Assembly (NCBI RefSeq): GCF_021442385.1
Contig: NZ_MUZA01000021.1
Location: forward strand, 1-64,000
Source of the DNA: Micromonospora sp. MH99
Lineage (GTDB): Bacteria > Actinomycetota > Actinomycetes > Mycobacteriales > Micromonosporaceae
Direction: 5' to 3'
DNA: 64,000 nucleotides
The translations under genes were made by a program, and so were the position numbers. Positions 9,501 to 17,219 of this stretch are shown here, piece after piece. The notes beneath the pieces were generated by a model. It saw only the letters and a program-made list of their open reading frames with translations, did no database searches and was not told the DNA's origin. The first letter of the stretch is position 1. Each line of letters starts with the position of its first letter.

Positions 9501-9839
9501 CACGTCGAACAACCGCCTGTCGACCCGGCCGGCGCGAACCAGGGGCAGGGCGTCCTGCGGCAGCACCGTGAGGTGGCCACGGTCACGGGTGGTGATGAAC
9601 CGCTGGTGCGTACGCCCCGGACCGGGGCGTACGGAGGCGGACCCGGAGTCGGTGACGGTGACCCGGTCTCCGGTGAGCAGGGTGACTGTGGTCGTGGACG
9701 CGGCGCGCGGCGCGGCGCCCGTGGCGGCGTTGGTGGGCTTGGTGGCGCTGGCGGGTGGTTGAGCCGCGGCGATCACCGGAGTGCCGAGCACGAGGGCTGC
9801 GGCGGCGATGGCTGCGGTCATTCTGCTGCGTCGATGCAA
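6516..9839 (-). CDS. Secreted S8-family (subtilisin-like) serine protease
   Basis: A 1107-residue extracellular protease. A TTG start is chosen because AAGGAGGAT stands just upstream and it gives a clean signal peptide (basic start, hydrophobic core, AAA-Q cleavage near residue 26). An inhibitor-like propeptide spans about residues 45-200. The catalytic domain has D231 (AVLDTGID), H263 (GHGTHVAS), oxyanion N359 (SAGND) and S438 (SGTSMAAPH). About 600 C-terminal residues form beta-sandwich-like repeats ending in an Ig-like domain (YDGGRTWQPA). This is the class of large actinomycete S8 proteases involved in extracellular protein degradation. It is divergent from the acetyltransferase gene. Confidence 0.93.
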   Translation of the reverse strand: MHRRSRMTAAIAAAALVLGTPVIAAAQPPASATKPTNAATGAAPRAASTTTVTLLTGDRVTVTDSGSASVRPGPGRTHQRFITTRDRGHLTVLPQDALPLVRAGRVDRRLFDVTGLIDAGYDDARRNALPVLVTGDAGARKRSAAPAGLTVTAELPAIGGFAATADKQQVTTVWAALTGAGARVGTAGGADRIWLDGRRQVTLDHSVPQIGAPAAYEAGFTGRGVRVAVLDTGIDASHPDLSGRIAEARNFTEATDTDDTVGHGTHVASIIAGSGAASGGKYHGVAPDATLLNGKVCEEGGCMESAILAGMQWAAADQHADVINMSLGGTDTPDVDPLEAAVESLTAQTGALFVLSAGNDGTDGSVGSPGSAEAGLTVGAVDRDDALADFSSRGPRVGDGGLKPDLTAPGVDIVAARAKGAQIGEPVGEGYLALSGTSMAAPHVTGAVALLAQQHTGWAAAQLKATLMASAKPHPEQTAFQQGAGRVDVAHAITERVTSTPVSVSFGQPAWPHDDDTPVARQVDWHNDGPAPLTLDLTLEVTGPDGQPAPAGMFSLGAGQVTVPAGGTAGTTVTVDTRIGTDGYWTGRIVARSGAAVAVTPIAVNREVESYQLTVRHLDEGGAVAEGFITTLIRLDTLESRDLYDSDGTVEVRVPKGRYALASIVFTGDTGAAQLAQPELVFDGDTTVTVDARKARPVRTTIPERTAVPDLVEIGANFIGADDRSYGFGLLGLDFTGLSTGHLGRVVSGARFFGTVSSQWRKPEVASSPYLYALSEKIPGRMPTGFDKTYRARDLATVTHEFRGGYPGLLSERVVFPHLEPDLGGWATVLPTAVPGQRVEHYNTNGLRWSSELTFGVPTDEGWLDTKAVLEAEPKAYRAGRHVRETWNSAPYGPSFPAPRWPGQGVTRLGDEILVSLPLHSDADGHAGGSITDAGRTALYRDGVLVDELTEPGYGQFTVPPGVANYRLEVSAKRSFTDLSTEVGATWTFRSGHVPGDDYRPLQVSAIRFAPPLDGNNAAAAGRSLVIPVQVQSQPGVPGSRVTGLRVDVSYDGGRTWQPARVRHGGHGWTATVRHRAAPGHVSLRATARDAAGNTVTERIIQAYRLR

Positions 9840-9898
9840 CGGATCCTCCTTGGTGGAGCGTTGTAACCAGAAGAGACGCATTGACCACCGACAGTATT

Positions 9899-9913
9899 GC
9901 ATACCGAGTATGC
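9899..9913. promoter_or_regulatory. GCATAC-CGA-GTATGC palindrome, likely operator
   Basis: Perfect 6-bp arms with a 3-bp centre in the 92-bp divergent region between the protease and acetyltransferase genes, 18 bp before the acetyltransferase ATG. The core matches the site at 4076-4088. An operator of a small dimeric regulator is the likely role. No regulator gene is adjacent. Confidence 0.5.
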
Positions 9914-9931
9914 ATAAAAGAGGGCCGAAAT

Positions 9932-10537
9932 ATGACGGACCTGCCAACGGATGGCAGGTCAGCGGGCATCATCGACCGGGTGACCTCCATGAAGGACAAG
10001 ATGCTCGCGGGTGAGCCCTACCTCGCCGACGATCCCGAGCTCATCGCCGACCTGGACCGGGCCGCCCGGTTGATGGAACGCTTCAACACCAGCCCTGCGG
10101 CGGATCCGGCGCAGCGACTCGCGGCCCTGCGCGACCTGCTCGGCGAGCTCGGTGAGGGCACCTGGATCCGTCCACCGTTCTACTGCGACTACGGCCGGCA
10201 GATCCGGATCGGCCCCCGCAGCTTCGTCAACTACAACGCGGTCTTCCTCGACGTCGCGGCGATCACCCTCGGCGCGGACGTCCAGGTCGGACCGAACGTG
10301 CAGCTCCTCACCCCGACCCACCCGGTGGAACCCGACCCGCGCCGCGACAAGTGGGAGGCCGCCAAACCGATCACCATCGGCGACAATGTGTGGCTCGGCG
10401 GCGGCGCGATAGTGCTCGCGGGAGTGACGATCGGCGCGAACACCGTCGTCGGCGCCGGAGCGGTGGTGACCCGCGACCTGCCCGCGAACGTGGTCGCGGT
10501 CGGCAACCCGGCCCGACCGGTCCGCGACCTCGACTAG
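9932..10537 (+). CDS. Maltose O-acetyltransferase-type hexapeptide acetyltransferase
   Basis: A 201-residue sugar or galactoside O-acetyltransferase of the LacA/Maa group. It contains the mac domain opening MKDKMLAGEPYLADDPEL after an 18-residue extension. Left-handed beta-helix turns follow (ITLGADVQVGPN, ITIGDNVWLGGG, VTIGANTVVGAGAVV). The end GNPARPVRDLD is typical, and acetyl-CoA is the expected donor. The ATG at 9932 has AGAGGG upstream. The acceptor sugar cannot be deduced. The DHFR-fold gene follows after 9 bp. Confidence 0.9.
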   Translation: MTDLPTDGRSAGIIDRVTSMKDKMLAGEPYLADDPELIADLDRAARLMERFNTSPAADPAQRLAALRDLLGELGEGTWIRPPFYCDYGRQIRIGPRSFVNYNAVFLDVAAITLGADVQVGPNVQLLTPTHPVEPDPRRDKWEAAKPITIGDNVWLGGGAIVLAGVTIGANTVVGAGAVVTRDLPANVVAVGNPARPVRDLD

Positions 10538-10546
10538 GAGACCAGC

Positions 10547-11182
10547 ATGGGAACGATCCACATCGACCTGTTCGCGACACTCGACCTGGTCGGTCAGGCT
10601 CCGGGTGGTCCCGACGAGGACCCGGAGGGCTTCCCGTACGGAGGCTGGCAGGCGCCGCTGTTCGACGAGACGGGCGGCCAGCAGGTCATGGAGGGCATGC
10701 GGGGCATGGACGCGCTGCTGCTGGGCCGCCGGACGTACGACATCTTCGCCGGCTACTGGCCGAAGCAGGGCGAGGGGGTCGACGGCGACATCGCCACCCT
10801 GTTCAACCGCATCCCGAAGTACGTCGCCTCGCGGGGCAACCCGGATCTGAGCTGGGCCGGCTCGACCCAGCTGGGCCCCGACCTGGGCAGCGCCGTGCGC
10901 GAGCTGCGGGACAGGCACGAGAAGATCCACGTGATCGGGAGCCTGAACCTGGTCCAGACGCTCCTGCGCGAACGCCTCTTCGACCGGCTCAACCTGTGGA
11001 TCTTCCCGATCGTGCTGGGCGTCGGCAAGAAGGTGTTCGACGGCGGGGCCGTACCGGCCAACCTGACCCTCGTCGAGCCGCCCGCCACCTCCGCCAAGGG
11101 CGCGGTGCTCCTGCGGTACCGGCTCGATGAGGGAACGCCCACCACCGGGGACATGACCCGCGACGACCGCGGCGAGCAGTGA
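10547..11182 (+). CDS. Dihydrofolate reductase-fold family protein (RibD C-terminal type)
   Basis: A 211-residue member of the large actinobacterial DHFR/RibD C-domain family, NADPH-dependent reductases of mostly unknown substrate. Typical features are the opening IHIDLFATLDLVGQAPG, the LLGRRTYDIFAGYW block near residue 60, and the C-terminal FPIVLGVGKKVFDGG. AGGAG stands before the ATG, 9 bp after the acetyltransferase stop, so the two are probably co-transcribed. It is not a housekeeping FolA. Confidence 0.88.
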   Translation: MGTIHIDLFATLDLVGQAPGGPDEDPEGFPYGGWQAPLFDETGGQQVMEGMRGMDALLLGRRTYDIFAGYWPKQGEGVDGDIATLFNRIPKYVASRGNPDLSWAGSTQLGPDLGSAVRELRDRHEKIHVIGSLNLVQTLLRERLFDRLNLWIFPIVLGVGKKVFDGGAVPANLTLVEPPATSAKGAVLLRYRLDEGTPTTGDMTRDDRGEQ

Positions 11183-11192
11183 CGACTGTCGT

Positions 11193-11840
11193 TCAGGTCA
11201 CCGGCGGGTCGGGCAGGCGGACCACCAGGTCGGCCCGGTCGGCAGTGGGGACGACGCGGGTCGCGTTGGCCTCGTCGCTGCCCAACGCCCAGGCCCGCGC
11301 CTGCTCCGGTGACCGCCCGTACGCCTCGTGCCGAGCGGTCAACCGGCGCTGGCGCAGCTCGACGTCCAGGTCGAGGAACCACGCCTCGTGCAGCAGCGTC
11401 CGGACCTCCTGCCACGGAAAGTCCGGCACCAGCAGATAGTTGCCCTCGGTCACCACCAGGCGCACCGACGGCGGCACCTCGATCGCCCCGGCGACCGGCT
11501 CCTCGATCTCGCGGCGGAACTCCGGCGCGTACACCGAGGTCGGCTCCAGCCGGCGCAACCGGCGCAGCAGTGACACGTACCCGTTGGCGTCGAAGGTGTC
11601 GACCGCGCCCTTGCGGTCGGCGCGGCCCAACCGGACCAGCTCCGACTGGGCCAGGTGGAAGCCGTCCATCGGCACCAGCCGGGCGCTCGGCCCGACCTCG
11701 GCGACGATCCGCTCGGCCAGGGTGGACTTGCCGGCACCGGGCGCCCCGGTGATGCCGAGCAGTTGCCGCGGGCCGGCGTCGGCAAGTGACCGCGCCCGCG
11801 CCACCAACTCCTCGACGGCCAGCACCCGGGCCGGCGGCAT
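11193..11840 (-). CDS. P-loop nucleoside/nucleotide kinase family protein
   Basis: A 215-residue uridine kinase/pantothenate kinase-like P-loop phosphotransferase. Walker A is GITGAPGAGKST near residue 30. The substrate-site motif PMDGFHL near residue 55 and the VVTEGNYLL strand are characteristic of the group annotated as nucleoside/nucleotide kinase or fructose transport FrcK-like. The ATG overlaps the SIMPL-gene stop (TGATG), so it is the last gene of the fdxA-dapC-tyrA-SIMPL operon. The substrate is unknown. Confidence 0.85.
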   Translation of the reverse strand: MPPARVLAVEELVARARSLADAGPRQLLGITGAPGAGKSTLAERIVAEVGPSARLVPMDGFHLAQSELVRLGRADRKGAVDTFDANGYVSLLRRLRRLEPTSVYAPEFRREIEEPVAGAIEVPPSVRLVVTEGNYLLVPDFPWQEVRTLLHEAWFLDLDVELRQRRLTARHEAYGRSPEQARAWALGSDEANATRVVPTADRADLVVRLPDPPVT

Positions 11841-12487
11841 CAGCCCAGCACCGGATCGCTGATCGTGAACCGGGCCTGCACCGCCGCCTGCACGGTCTGC
11901 GGCCGCGGATCCAGCTCCAGCTCGGGTGCCCCGCCGCCGGCGCCCCCGACGTCGAAGGCCGCGCGGGCGAACATCGGCCGGTCCCCCGGACCCGAGTCGG
12001 CCAGCTCGATCAACGCGGTGACGCGGGCGCCGAGCGCCTCGGCGTACTCCCGGGCGCGCAGCAGCGCGTCGTTGATCGCGGCGTGCCGCGCCTCGCGGTA
12101 CGCCGGGCTGTCCGGGCGCAGCTCCCACCAGGGGCCGGCCACCTCGACCTGGTCCTGGTCGGCCAGCCGGAGCATCAGCTCGCCCAGAGCGGTGAAGTCG
12201 GTGACGGTGACCGTCGTGGTGACGCTGCCGAGCCAGCCCACGACACGCTCACCTGAGCGCTTGGTCTGCGGCCGGACCCACAGGTCGCCAGCCTCCCGCC
12301 GGGCCACCGCCGGCTCCGAGGCGTCCAGCAGCACCCGGACGGCGGCCGCCCGCTCGGCGAGCTGCGTCAGCGTCGCCTCCCGGTCCCGGGCGCGCGCCGT
12401 CACGGTGACCGCGAACCGCGCCAACTCGGGCGGCACCTCCCGGGTCGCCTCGCCACGCACCTGCACAACCGGGCCGTCCGTCGCCAT
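11840..12487 (-). CDS. SIMPL-domain protein (DUF541)
   Basis: A 215-residue protein with the SIMPL/DUF541 pattern. It has an N-terminal VRGEATREVPPELARF, the repeated alternating strand-helix arrangement of the family, and a C-terminal VQAAVQARFTISDPV. Some family members are periplasmic or oxidative-stress related, but this one has no signal peptide, so it may be cytoplasmic. It lies 10 bp after tyrA and overlaps the kinase gene. Confidence 0.82.
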   Translation of the reverse strand: MATDGPVVQVRGEATREVPPELARFAVTVTARARDREATLTQLAERAAAVRVLLDASEPAVARREAGDLWVRPQTKRSGERVVGWLGSVTTTVTVTDFTALGELMLRLADQDQVEVAGPWWELRPDSPAYREARHAAINDALLRAREYAEALGARVTALIELADSGPGDRPMFARAAFDVGGAGGGAPELELDPRPQTVQAAVQARFTISDPVLG

Positions 12488-12497
12488 GCCTGCCAGC

Positions 12498-13526
12498 CTA
12501 GTCAGGCACCGGCAGCCACGCCGGGTAGGAGACGACGTCCGAGCCGATCCGGCAGCCCGTCAGGTGGCCGCCGGCGTCGCCCAACCCGCGCAGCCAGGCC
12601 ACCTCGACGGCATGGTCGCCGCCGGCCGGGAACTCGCGGTCCGCCGGGGCGAACCGGCGGCCCCGCAACGCCGACCGCGCCGCGCCGGCCTGCGCGTACC
12701 CGGCGGTGAGCGCGGGCGCGTCGCCGGCCCGCAGCGCGCCGGCCAGCTCGTCCAGCAGCACCCGGACCTCGGCCAGCTCGTGCAGGACCCGTTCGCGGTT
12801 GCCGAGCAGCATGTTCGCCGTCCGCTCGGCCGGCGTGCCGGCGACCCGGGTGCCGTCGGAGAAGCTGCCCGCGGCCAGCGCCAGCACGGCGTCACGCAGT
12901 GGCGACCGCTGCACCGCCCCGGCCAACGCGCCGGCCAACAGGTGCGGCACGTGCGACGCGAGCGCGGCCACCGAGTCGTGCGCCGGCGCGGACATCGGCA
13001 CCACCCGGGCCTCGAACAGCTCCACCAGCAGCCCGGTCAGCCAGCGGAAGGCGAGTGTCGCGGCACCCGTCGCCGGGCAGAGCACCCAGGCCGCACCGGT
13101 GAGCAGCGTCGGGGAGGCCGCCGTCAGGCCTGCGGACTCCGCGCCCGCCATCGGGTGCCCGGGTACGAAACGGTCGGTGAGCCCCAGCCGGTCGGCGGCC
13201 GCGGCCACCTCGACCTTGGTGCTGCCGACGTCGGTGAGCACACATCCCGGCGCGGTCAGGTCGGCCACCTGGGCCAGCGTCCGGGGCAGGGTGGGCAGCG
13301 GACCGCAGAGGAAGACCATGTCCCGGCCGGCGACGGCCTGCTCGACCGTGGCCGGGGCCGAGACCCCGCGCTCCCGGGCCCGTTCCCGCGTCGCCGGGTC
13401 CGGATCCCACCCGGCGACGTCGAGGCCGGCGTCGGCGAGACGCAGCAGCAGCGAGCCACCGATCAGGCCGGTGCCGAGCACCGCCGCGCGGACGTTGGCG
13501 TACCGTCCGGTGCCGCCGTCGGTCAT
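12498..13526 (-). CDS. tyrA: Prephenate dehydrogenase
   Basis: Oxidatively decarboxylates prephenate to 4-hydroxyphenylpyruvate for tyrosine synthesis. A 342-residue protein with an N-terminal Rossmann site VLGTGLIGGSLL at about residues 16-27 (NAD(P) binding) and the conserved HPMAGAESAGL near residue 130 with its active-site histidine. The helical dimerisation domain follows. There is no ACT domain, so feedback by tyrosine may be weak. It sits between dapC (16-bp gap) and the SIMPL gene. Arogenate preference is possible and not decidable here. Confidence 0.92.
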   Translation of the reverse strand: MTDGGTGRYANVRAAVLGTGLIGGSLLLRLADAGLDVAGWDPDPATRERARERGVSAPATVEQAVAGRDMVFLCGPLPTLPRTLAQVADLTAPGCVLTDVGSTKVEVAAAADRLGLTDRFVPGHPMAGAESAGLTAASPTLLTGAAWVLCPATGAATLAFRWLTGLLVELFEARVVPMSAPAHDSVAALASHVPHLLAGALAGAVQRSPLRDAVLALAAGSFSDGTRVAGTPAERTANMLLGNRERVLHELAEVRVLLDELAGALRAGDAPALTAGYAQAGAARSALRGRRFAPADREFPAGGDHAVEVAWLRGLGDAGGHLTGCRIGSDVVSYPAWLPVPD

Positions 13527-13542
13527 GGCCGGCCGCCCGGGG

Positions 13543-14649
13543 TCAGGCCCGCAGCCGGCCGGCGACCGCTGCGACGTGCTCGTCGGACTCGGTCAGCGCC
13601 ACCCGGACGTACCGCTGGGCGGAGGGGCCGTAGAAGACACCGGCAGCGACCAGGATGCCGCGCCGGGCCAGCCAGTCGACAGTCTCCCAGCAGTCCTCGT
13701 CGCGGGTGAGCCAGAGGTAGAGGCCCGCCTCCGAGTGCTCGATCGTGAAGCCGGCGCCGGTGAAGGCGGCGGACAGCACCTCGCGCCGGGCGCGGTAGCG
13801 CTCCCGCTGCTCGACGGCGTGCTCCTCGTCCTGCAGGGCGGCCACCATCGCGGCCTGCACCGGCGCGGGCACGATCATGCCAGCGTGCTTGCGGACCTTC
13901 AACAGCTCGGCGACGAGAGCCGGATCGCCGGCCACGAACCCCGCCCGGTAGCCGGCGAGGTTGGACCGCTTGGACAGCGAGTGCACGGCGAGCACCCCGG
14001 TGTGGTCGCCGCCGCAGACCTCCGGCGACAGCACCGACACCGGCTCGGCCGACCAGCCCAGCGGCAGGTAGCACTCGTCGCTGGCGACCACCGCGCCGCG
14101 CTCCCGGGCCCAGCCCACGACCTTGCGCAGATGCGCCGCGGGCAGCACCCGCCCGGTCGGGTTACCTGGCGAGTTGACCCAGACCAGCCGGACGCGCGAG
14201 GTCGGCCCGACAGCGGTGAGCGAGTCGGCGCGGACCACTGTCGCGCCGGCCAGCCGGGCCCCGTCCTCGTACGTCGGGTAGGCGATCGACGGCACGACCA
14301 CCACGTCGCCGGGACCGATGCCGAGCAGGGTCGGCAGCCAGGCGACCAGCTCCTTGGAGCCGATGGTCGGCAGGACGCCGAGACCGTCGACGCCAGCGCC
14401 ACAGGCCCGGGCGACCCACGCCGCTATCGCGTCGCGCAGCGCCGGGGTGCCGGCGGTCAGCGGATAACCCGGGGCGTTGGACGCGTCCGCCAACGCCTGC
14501 CGGATCACCGCCGGAACCGGGTCGACAGGCGTGCCCATGGAGAGGTTGATCAGGCCCTCCGGATGCGCCGCGGCCAGCGTGGCCGCGGCGTCCAGGGTGT
14601 CCCAGGTGAACTCGGGCAGCCGTGCCGAAACCGGCGCGGGCCGGTTCAG
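13543..14649 (-). CDS. dapC: Succinyldiaminopimelate transaminase
   Basis: A PLP-dependent class I/II aminotransferase converting N-succinyl-2-amino-6-ketopimelate to succinyl-diaminopimelate. About 368 residues. The PLP lysine is in SLSKRSNLAGYR (about K227), with the WVNSPGNPTG and SDECYLPLGW motifs upstream. Gene order ferredoxin-dapC matches Rv1177-Rv1178 of mycobacteria, which supports the assignment. No ATG or GTG is available at the 5' end. A CTG at 14649 overlapping the ferredoxin stop (CTGA), with GCGAGGG upstream, is the best start, and this is uncertain by a few codons. Confidence 0.9.
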   Translation of the reverse strand: MNRPAPVSARLPEFTWDTLDAAATLAAAHPEGLINLSMGTPVDPVPAVIRQALADASNAPGYPLTAGTPALRDAIAAWVARACGAGVDGLGVLPTIGSKELVAWLPTLLGIGPGDVVVVPSIAYPTYEDGARLAGATVVRADSLTAVGPTSRVRLVWVNSPGNPTGRVLPAAHLRKVVGWARERGAVVASDECYLPLGWSAEPVSVLSPEVCGGDHTGVLAVHSLSKRSNLAGYRAGFVAGDPALVAELLKVRKHAGMIVPAPVQAAMVAALQDEEHAVEQRERYRARREVLSAAFTGAGFTIEHSEAGLYLWLTRDEDCWETVDWLARRGILVAAGVFYGPSAQRYVRVALTESDEHVAAVAGRLRA

Positions 14650-14972
14650 TGGCCCTCGCCGCGCGGCGGCTGCGCGGCGACGAAGGTGGCGTCCTTCTCC
14701 ACCTTGCCGATCTTCGAGGCGCCGCCGGGCGAGCCGAGCTCCTCGAAGAACTCGTAGTTCGCGCCGGTGTAGTCCTTCCACTGCTCGGGGACGTCGTCCT
14801 CGTAGAAGATCGCCTCCACCGGGCAGACCGGCTCACAGGCACCACAGTCGACGCACTCGTCGGGGTGGATGTAGAGCATCCGATTGCCCTCGTAAATGCA
14901 GTCGACCGGGCACTCCTCGATGCATGCCTTGTCGAGCACATCCACGCACGGCTCGGCGATGATGTAGGTCAC
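14646..14972 (-). CDS. fdxA: Seven-iron ferredoxin [3Fe-4S][4Fe-4S]
   Basis: A 108-residue small electron carrier. The N-terminal cysteine pattern AEPCVDVLDKACIEECPVDC and the second motif CVDCGACEPVCPVEAI supply ligands for the 3Fe-4S and 4Fe-4S clusters, as in mycobacterial FdxA/FdxC. The GTG at 14972 is preceded by GGAGGAG. It is the first gene of a leftward operon with dapC. Electron partners are not evident from the neighbours. Confidence 0.93.
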   Translation of the reverse strand: MTYIIAEPCVDVLDKACIEECPVDCIYEGNRMLYIHPDECVDCGACEPVCPVEAIFYEDDVPEQWKDYTGANYEFFEELGSPGGASKIGKVEKDATFVAAQPPRGEGH

Positions 14973-15051
14973 CGGTCTTCTCCTCCGCAAGACGCGCCGC
15001 GATCTCCCGCGACGGTAAGAGCCTAGTATCTCGCCGGGGAGGGGGTCGATC

Positions 15052-16113
15052 GTGCTCCGACAGCAGGATGTGGGACACCGGATCGTGGTCCGCCGGATTG
15101 TGGGGATTCGCGAAGGCCGCCCGCTGTTTTCTGACGCCCTCGGCGAGCTGGTGGAGTTGAGCGAGACTCATCTCACCCTCGCCACGGCGCAGGGCCCGCT
15201 GCGGGTTCCGGTGGCGCAGGTGCACCGGGCCAAGCGGGTGCCGCCGACCCGCCGGCCGACCGCCGCCGCGGTGGTGGCGCTCGAACGGGCCGCCGACGAG
15301 GCCTGGCCGGCGCCGACGCGCGGCCGGCTCGGCGACTGGCTGCTGCGCTCGGCCGAGGGTTGGACCGGCCGGGCCAACTCGGCACTGCCGATCGGCGATC
15401 CGGACCGACCGCTGCCGGCGGCGGTGGACGCGGTCGAGCTCTGGTACGCCGACCGGGGCCGGCCGGCGATGATCAACACGCCGTTGCCGCTCGCCGCGCC
15501 GGTCGGCGCCGAGCTGGACGAACGCGGCTGGGACAGCCGCCCGCCGACACTCGTACAGACCGCGCCGCTCCCCCTGGCGACGCCCGCCGCCCGTATCCCG
15601 GGCGTGTCGACGGCCGAGCCGGGCGGGACCGTCGGCGGGCCGCGCGTTGGCGTCGGTGCGCAGCGTTCCGAGCTCGGCCGGCCGGGCATCGCGGTCGACG
15701 AGCCGGGCGGTGTGGTCGTCGAGGTGGTGACCGCGCCGAGCGCGGACTGGCTCGCGGTCGCCGCCGGCCGCAAGGGTGGTCTGCCGGACGCCGCCCGACA
15801 CGTGCTCACCGCGGTGGACCAGGTCCGGTTCGCCCACGGGTACGTCGACGGCACGCTGGTGGCGATCGGCCGGGGCACGGTGACCGGCGAGGGCCGCTGG
15901 TTGGGCCTCAGCCTGATCGAGGTGCTGCCGGCGCTACGTCGGCAGGGGCTGGCCCGCCGCGTGATCGGCGAGCTGGCCGCCTGGGGCGCCACTGCCGGCG
16001 CGACACACGCGTTCCTCCAGGTGGAGCAGCACAACGCCGCTGCGGTGGCGCTCTACCGGACGCTCGGCTTCACCACCCACCACACCTACCTGACCCGGGT
16101 AGCCCCAGCCTGA
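15052..16113 (+). CDS. GNAT N-acetyltransferase, Rv0428c-type
   Basis: A 353-residue two-part protein. The first 60 residues look like an SH3-type small barrel (VGHRIVVRRIVGIREGRPLFSD). The C-terminal half, from about residue 215, is a GNAT fold with the acetyl-CoA site LPALRRQGLARRVIGELAAWG and the ending LYRTLGFTTHHTYLTR. This architecture matches the mycobacterial Rv0428c family. The acetyl acceptor is unknown. The GTG start has GGGGAGGGGG upstream. It is divergent from fdxA. Confidence 0.85.
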   Translation: MLRQQDVGHRIVVRRIVGIREGRPLFSDALGELVELSETHLTLATAQGPLRVPVAQVHRAKRVPPTRRPTAAAVVALERAADEAWPAPTRGRLGDWLLRSAEGWTGRANSALPIGDPDRPLPAAVDAVELWYADRGRPAMINTPLPLAAPVGAELDERGWDSRPPTLVQTAPLPLATPAARIPGVSTAEPGGTVGGPRVGVGAQRSELGRPGIAVDEPGGVVVEVVTAPSADWLAVAAGRKGGLPDAARHVLTAVDQVRFAHGYVDGTLVAIGRGTVTGEGRWLGLSLIEVLPALRRQGLARRVIGELAAWGATAGATHAFLQVEQHNAAAVALYRTLGFTTHHTYLTRVAPA

Positions 16114-16134
16114 CCGACCCGCACCCTCCCCGTT

Positions 16135-16210
16135 CGCCGATCTTGCACTTCCTGCCGCGGCGCACTGGGGCATTCCGCCCGTATCGACGACCGAAAGTGC
16201 AAGATCGGCG
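16135..16210. terminator. Long inverted repeat, bidirectional terminator / GATC hairpin element
   Basis: 16-bp perfect arms (16135-16150 CGCCGATCTTGCACTT and 16195-16210) around a 44-bp loop, exactly between the convergent ends of the GNAT gene and the membrane-protein gene at 16217. The outer GATC resembles the other hairpin elements in this window. Confidence 0.6.
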
Positions 16211-16216
16211 GGGGCG

Positions 16217-16681
16217 TCAGCGGCGGACCACGCGGCGGGGCTTGGCCGCCTTGACCTCGGCGTACCGCTTGAGCTGCTGAGAGCGGTGGTCGAGACCGAG
16301 GGCGGTCGCCACCAGGTATCCGATCATGGTCCCGAGGCCGGTGGCGAGCAGGTAGAGCCAGATCTGGGCGAAGAACGTGCCCGCGCCGTCGGCGAACGGG
16401 TTGTGACCGACCACCAGCGGGCCGACCAGCACGGTCAGGGCCATGGCCACCAGCACCACGACCGCCACGTCGCCCGCCCACACGGCCAGCGGCCGCACGC
16501 GTCCCCAGCGGAAGGCGATCGCGGCCATTGTCAATCCGATCACCACGAACATCGCCAGCGACACCCGGTCGGCCGCGGCGTCGTCACCGTCGAAAGCGAA
16601 CCGGGTGACCAGCCGGGCGACCAGGTTGACCGCGAACAGCCCTCCCGCGAGCACCCCGATGGTCCGCCACCGTCTGTCCAT
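16217..16681 (-). CDS. Hypothetical four-helix membrane protein
   Basis: A 154-residue integral membrane protein with about four hydrophobic helices (near residues 9-28, 43-60, 68-90 and 105-130). A basic C-terminal tail (RYAEVKAAKPRRVVRR) is likely cytoplasmic. The ATG at 16681 (MDRRWRTIG) is favoured over a longer GTG start. No catalytic motif is visible and no family is named with confidence. Convergent with the GNAT gene. Confidence 0.7.
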   Translation of the reverse strand: MDRRWRTIGVLAGGLFAVNLVARLVTRFAFDGDDAAADRVSLAMFVVIGLTMAAIAFRWGRVRPLAVWAGDVAVVVLVAMALTVLVGPLVVGHNPFADGAGTFFAQIWLYLLATGLGTMIGYLVATALGLDHRSQQLKRYAEVKAAKPRRVVRR

Positions 16682-16760
16682 CGCACGACCTCCTGCCGTA
16701 CGCCCCGTCTGCGGGGCCACATCCCTGGCAGGAATATCTACCACCCGTACCTGTGTGGCG

Positions 16761-17219
16761 TCACCAACGACCGAGCGTGGGCGGCGGGGCGAGGATCTGC
16801 CGGAAACCCATCACGGCGAACGTCATGGCGCCGGCCACGATCATCGCCAGGCCGACCCAGTTGTCGCCGGCCAGCAGCAGATCGCCCTCGGTGGTGCGGA
16901 TGGCGGCCACCGCCATCAGGGCGAACCACGGCACCGCCGGCAGCGCCACCGCCCAGCGACGGCCGACCGCCTCGTGCGCGAACCAGCTCAGCACGATGTT
17001 GGCGCCGACGGCGAGCAGTGCCGAGACCCCGATGAGCTGCCCACCGACCCGGAGGGTGGCGAGCAGCAGCTCCAGCACACCGGTCACGACCCCCGCCACC
17101 ATCACGACGACCGCGCCGGCCAGCCGCAGACCCAGGTCCAGCAGTCGCGGCGGTGGCCCCGCCTCGGGCGGGGTGTCCTGGTCGTTCACTACCGACATCG
17201 GCGCGGCGGGGAGCGTCAC
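16761..17219 (-). CDS. Conserved membrane protein downstream of mshB (Rv1171-like position)
   Basis: A 152-residue protein with four predicted membrane helices from about residue 28 to 145 and a proline-rich N-terminus. The GTG start overlaps the mshB TGA (GTGA). The same order, mshB followed by a short membrane protein, is found in mycobacteria (Rv1170-Rv1171), suggesting a conserved link to mycothiol metabolism, but no function is known. Confidence 0.78.
   Translation of the reverse strand: MTLPAAPMSVVNDQDTPPEAGPPPRLLDLGLRLAGAVVVMVAGVVTGVLELLLATLRVGGQLIGVSALLAVGANIVLSWFAHEAVGRRWAVALPAVPWFALMAVAAIRTTEGDLLLAGDNWVGLAMIVAGAMTFAVMGFRQILAPPPTLGRW

Noticed and set aside
6597-9866. 1089-codon plus-strand frame opposite the S8 protease
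   Set aside because: Low-complexity translation without domains; the opposite strand has a full catalytic triad and signal peptide.
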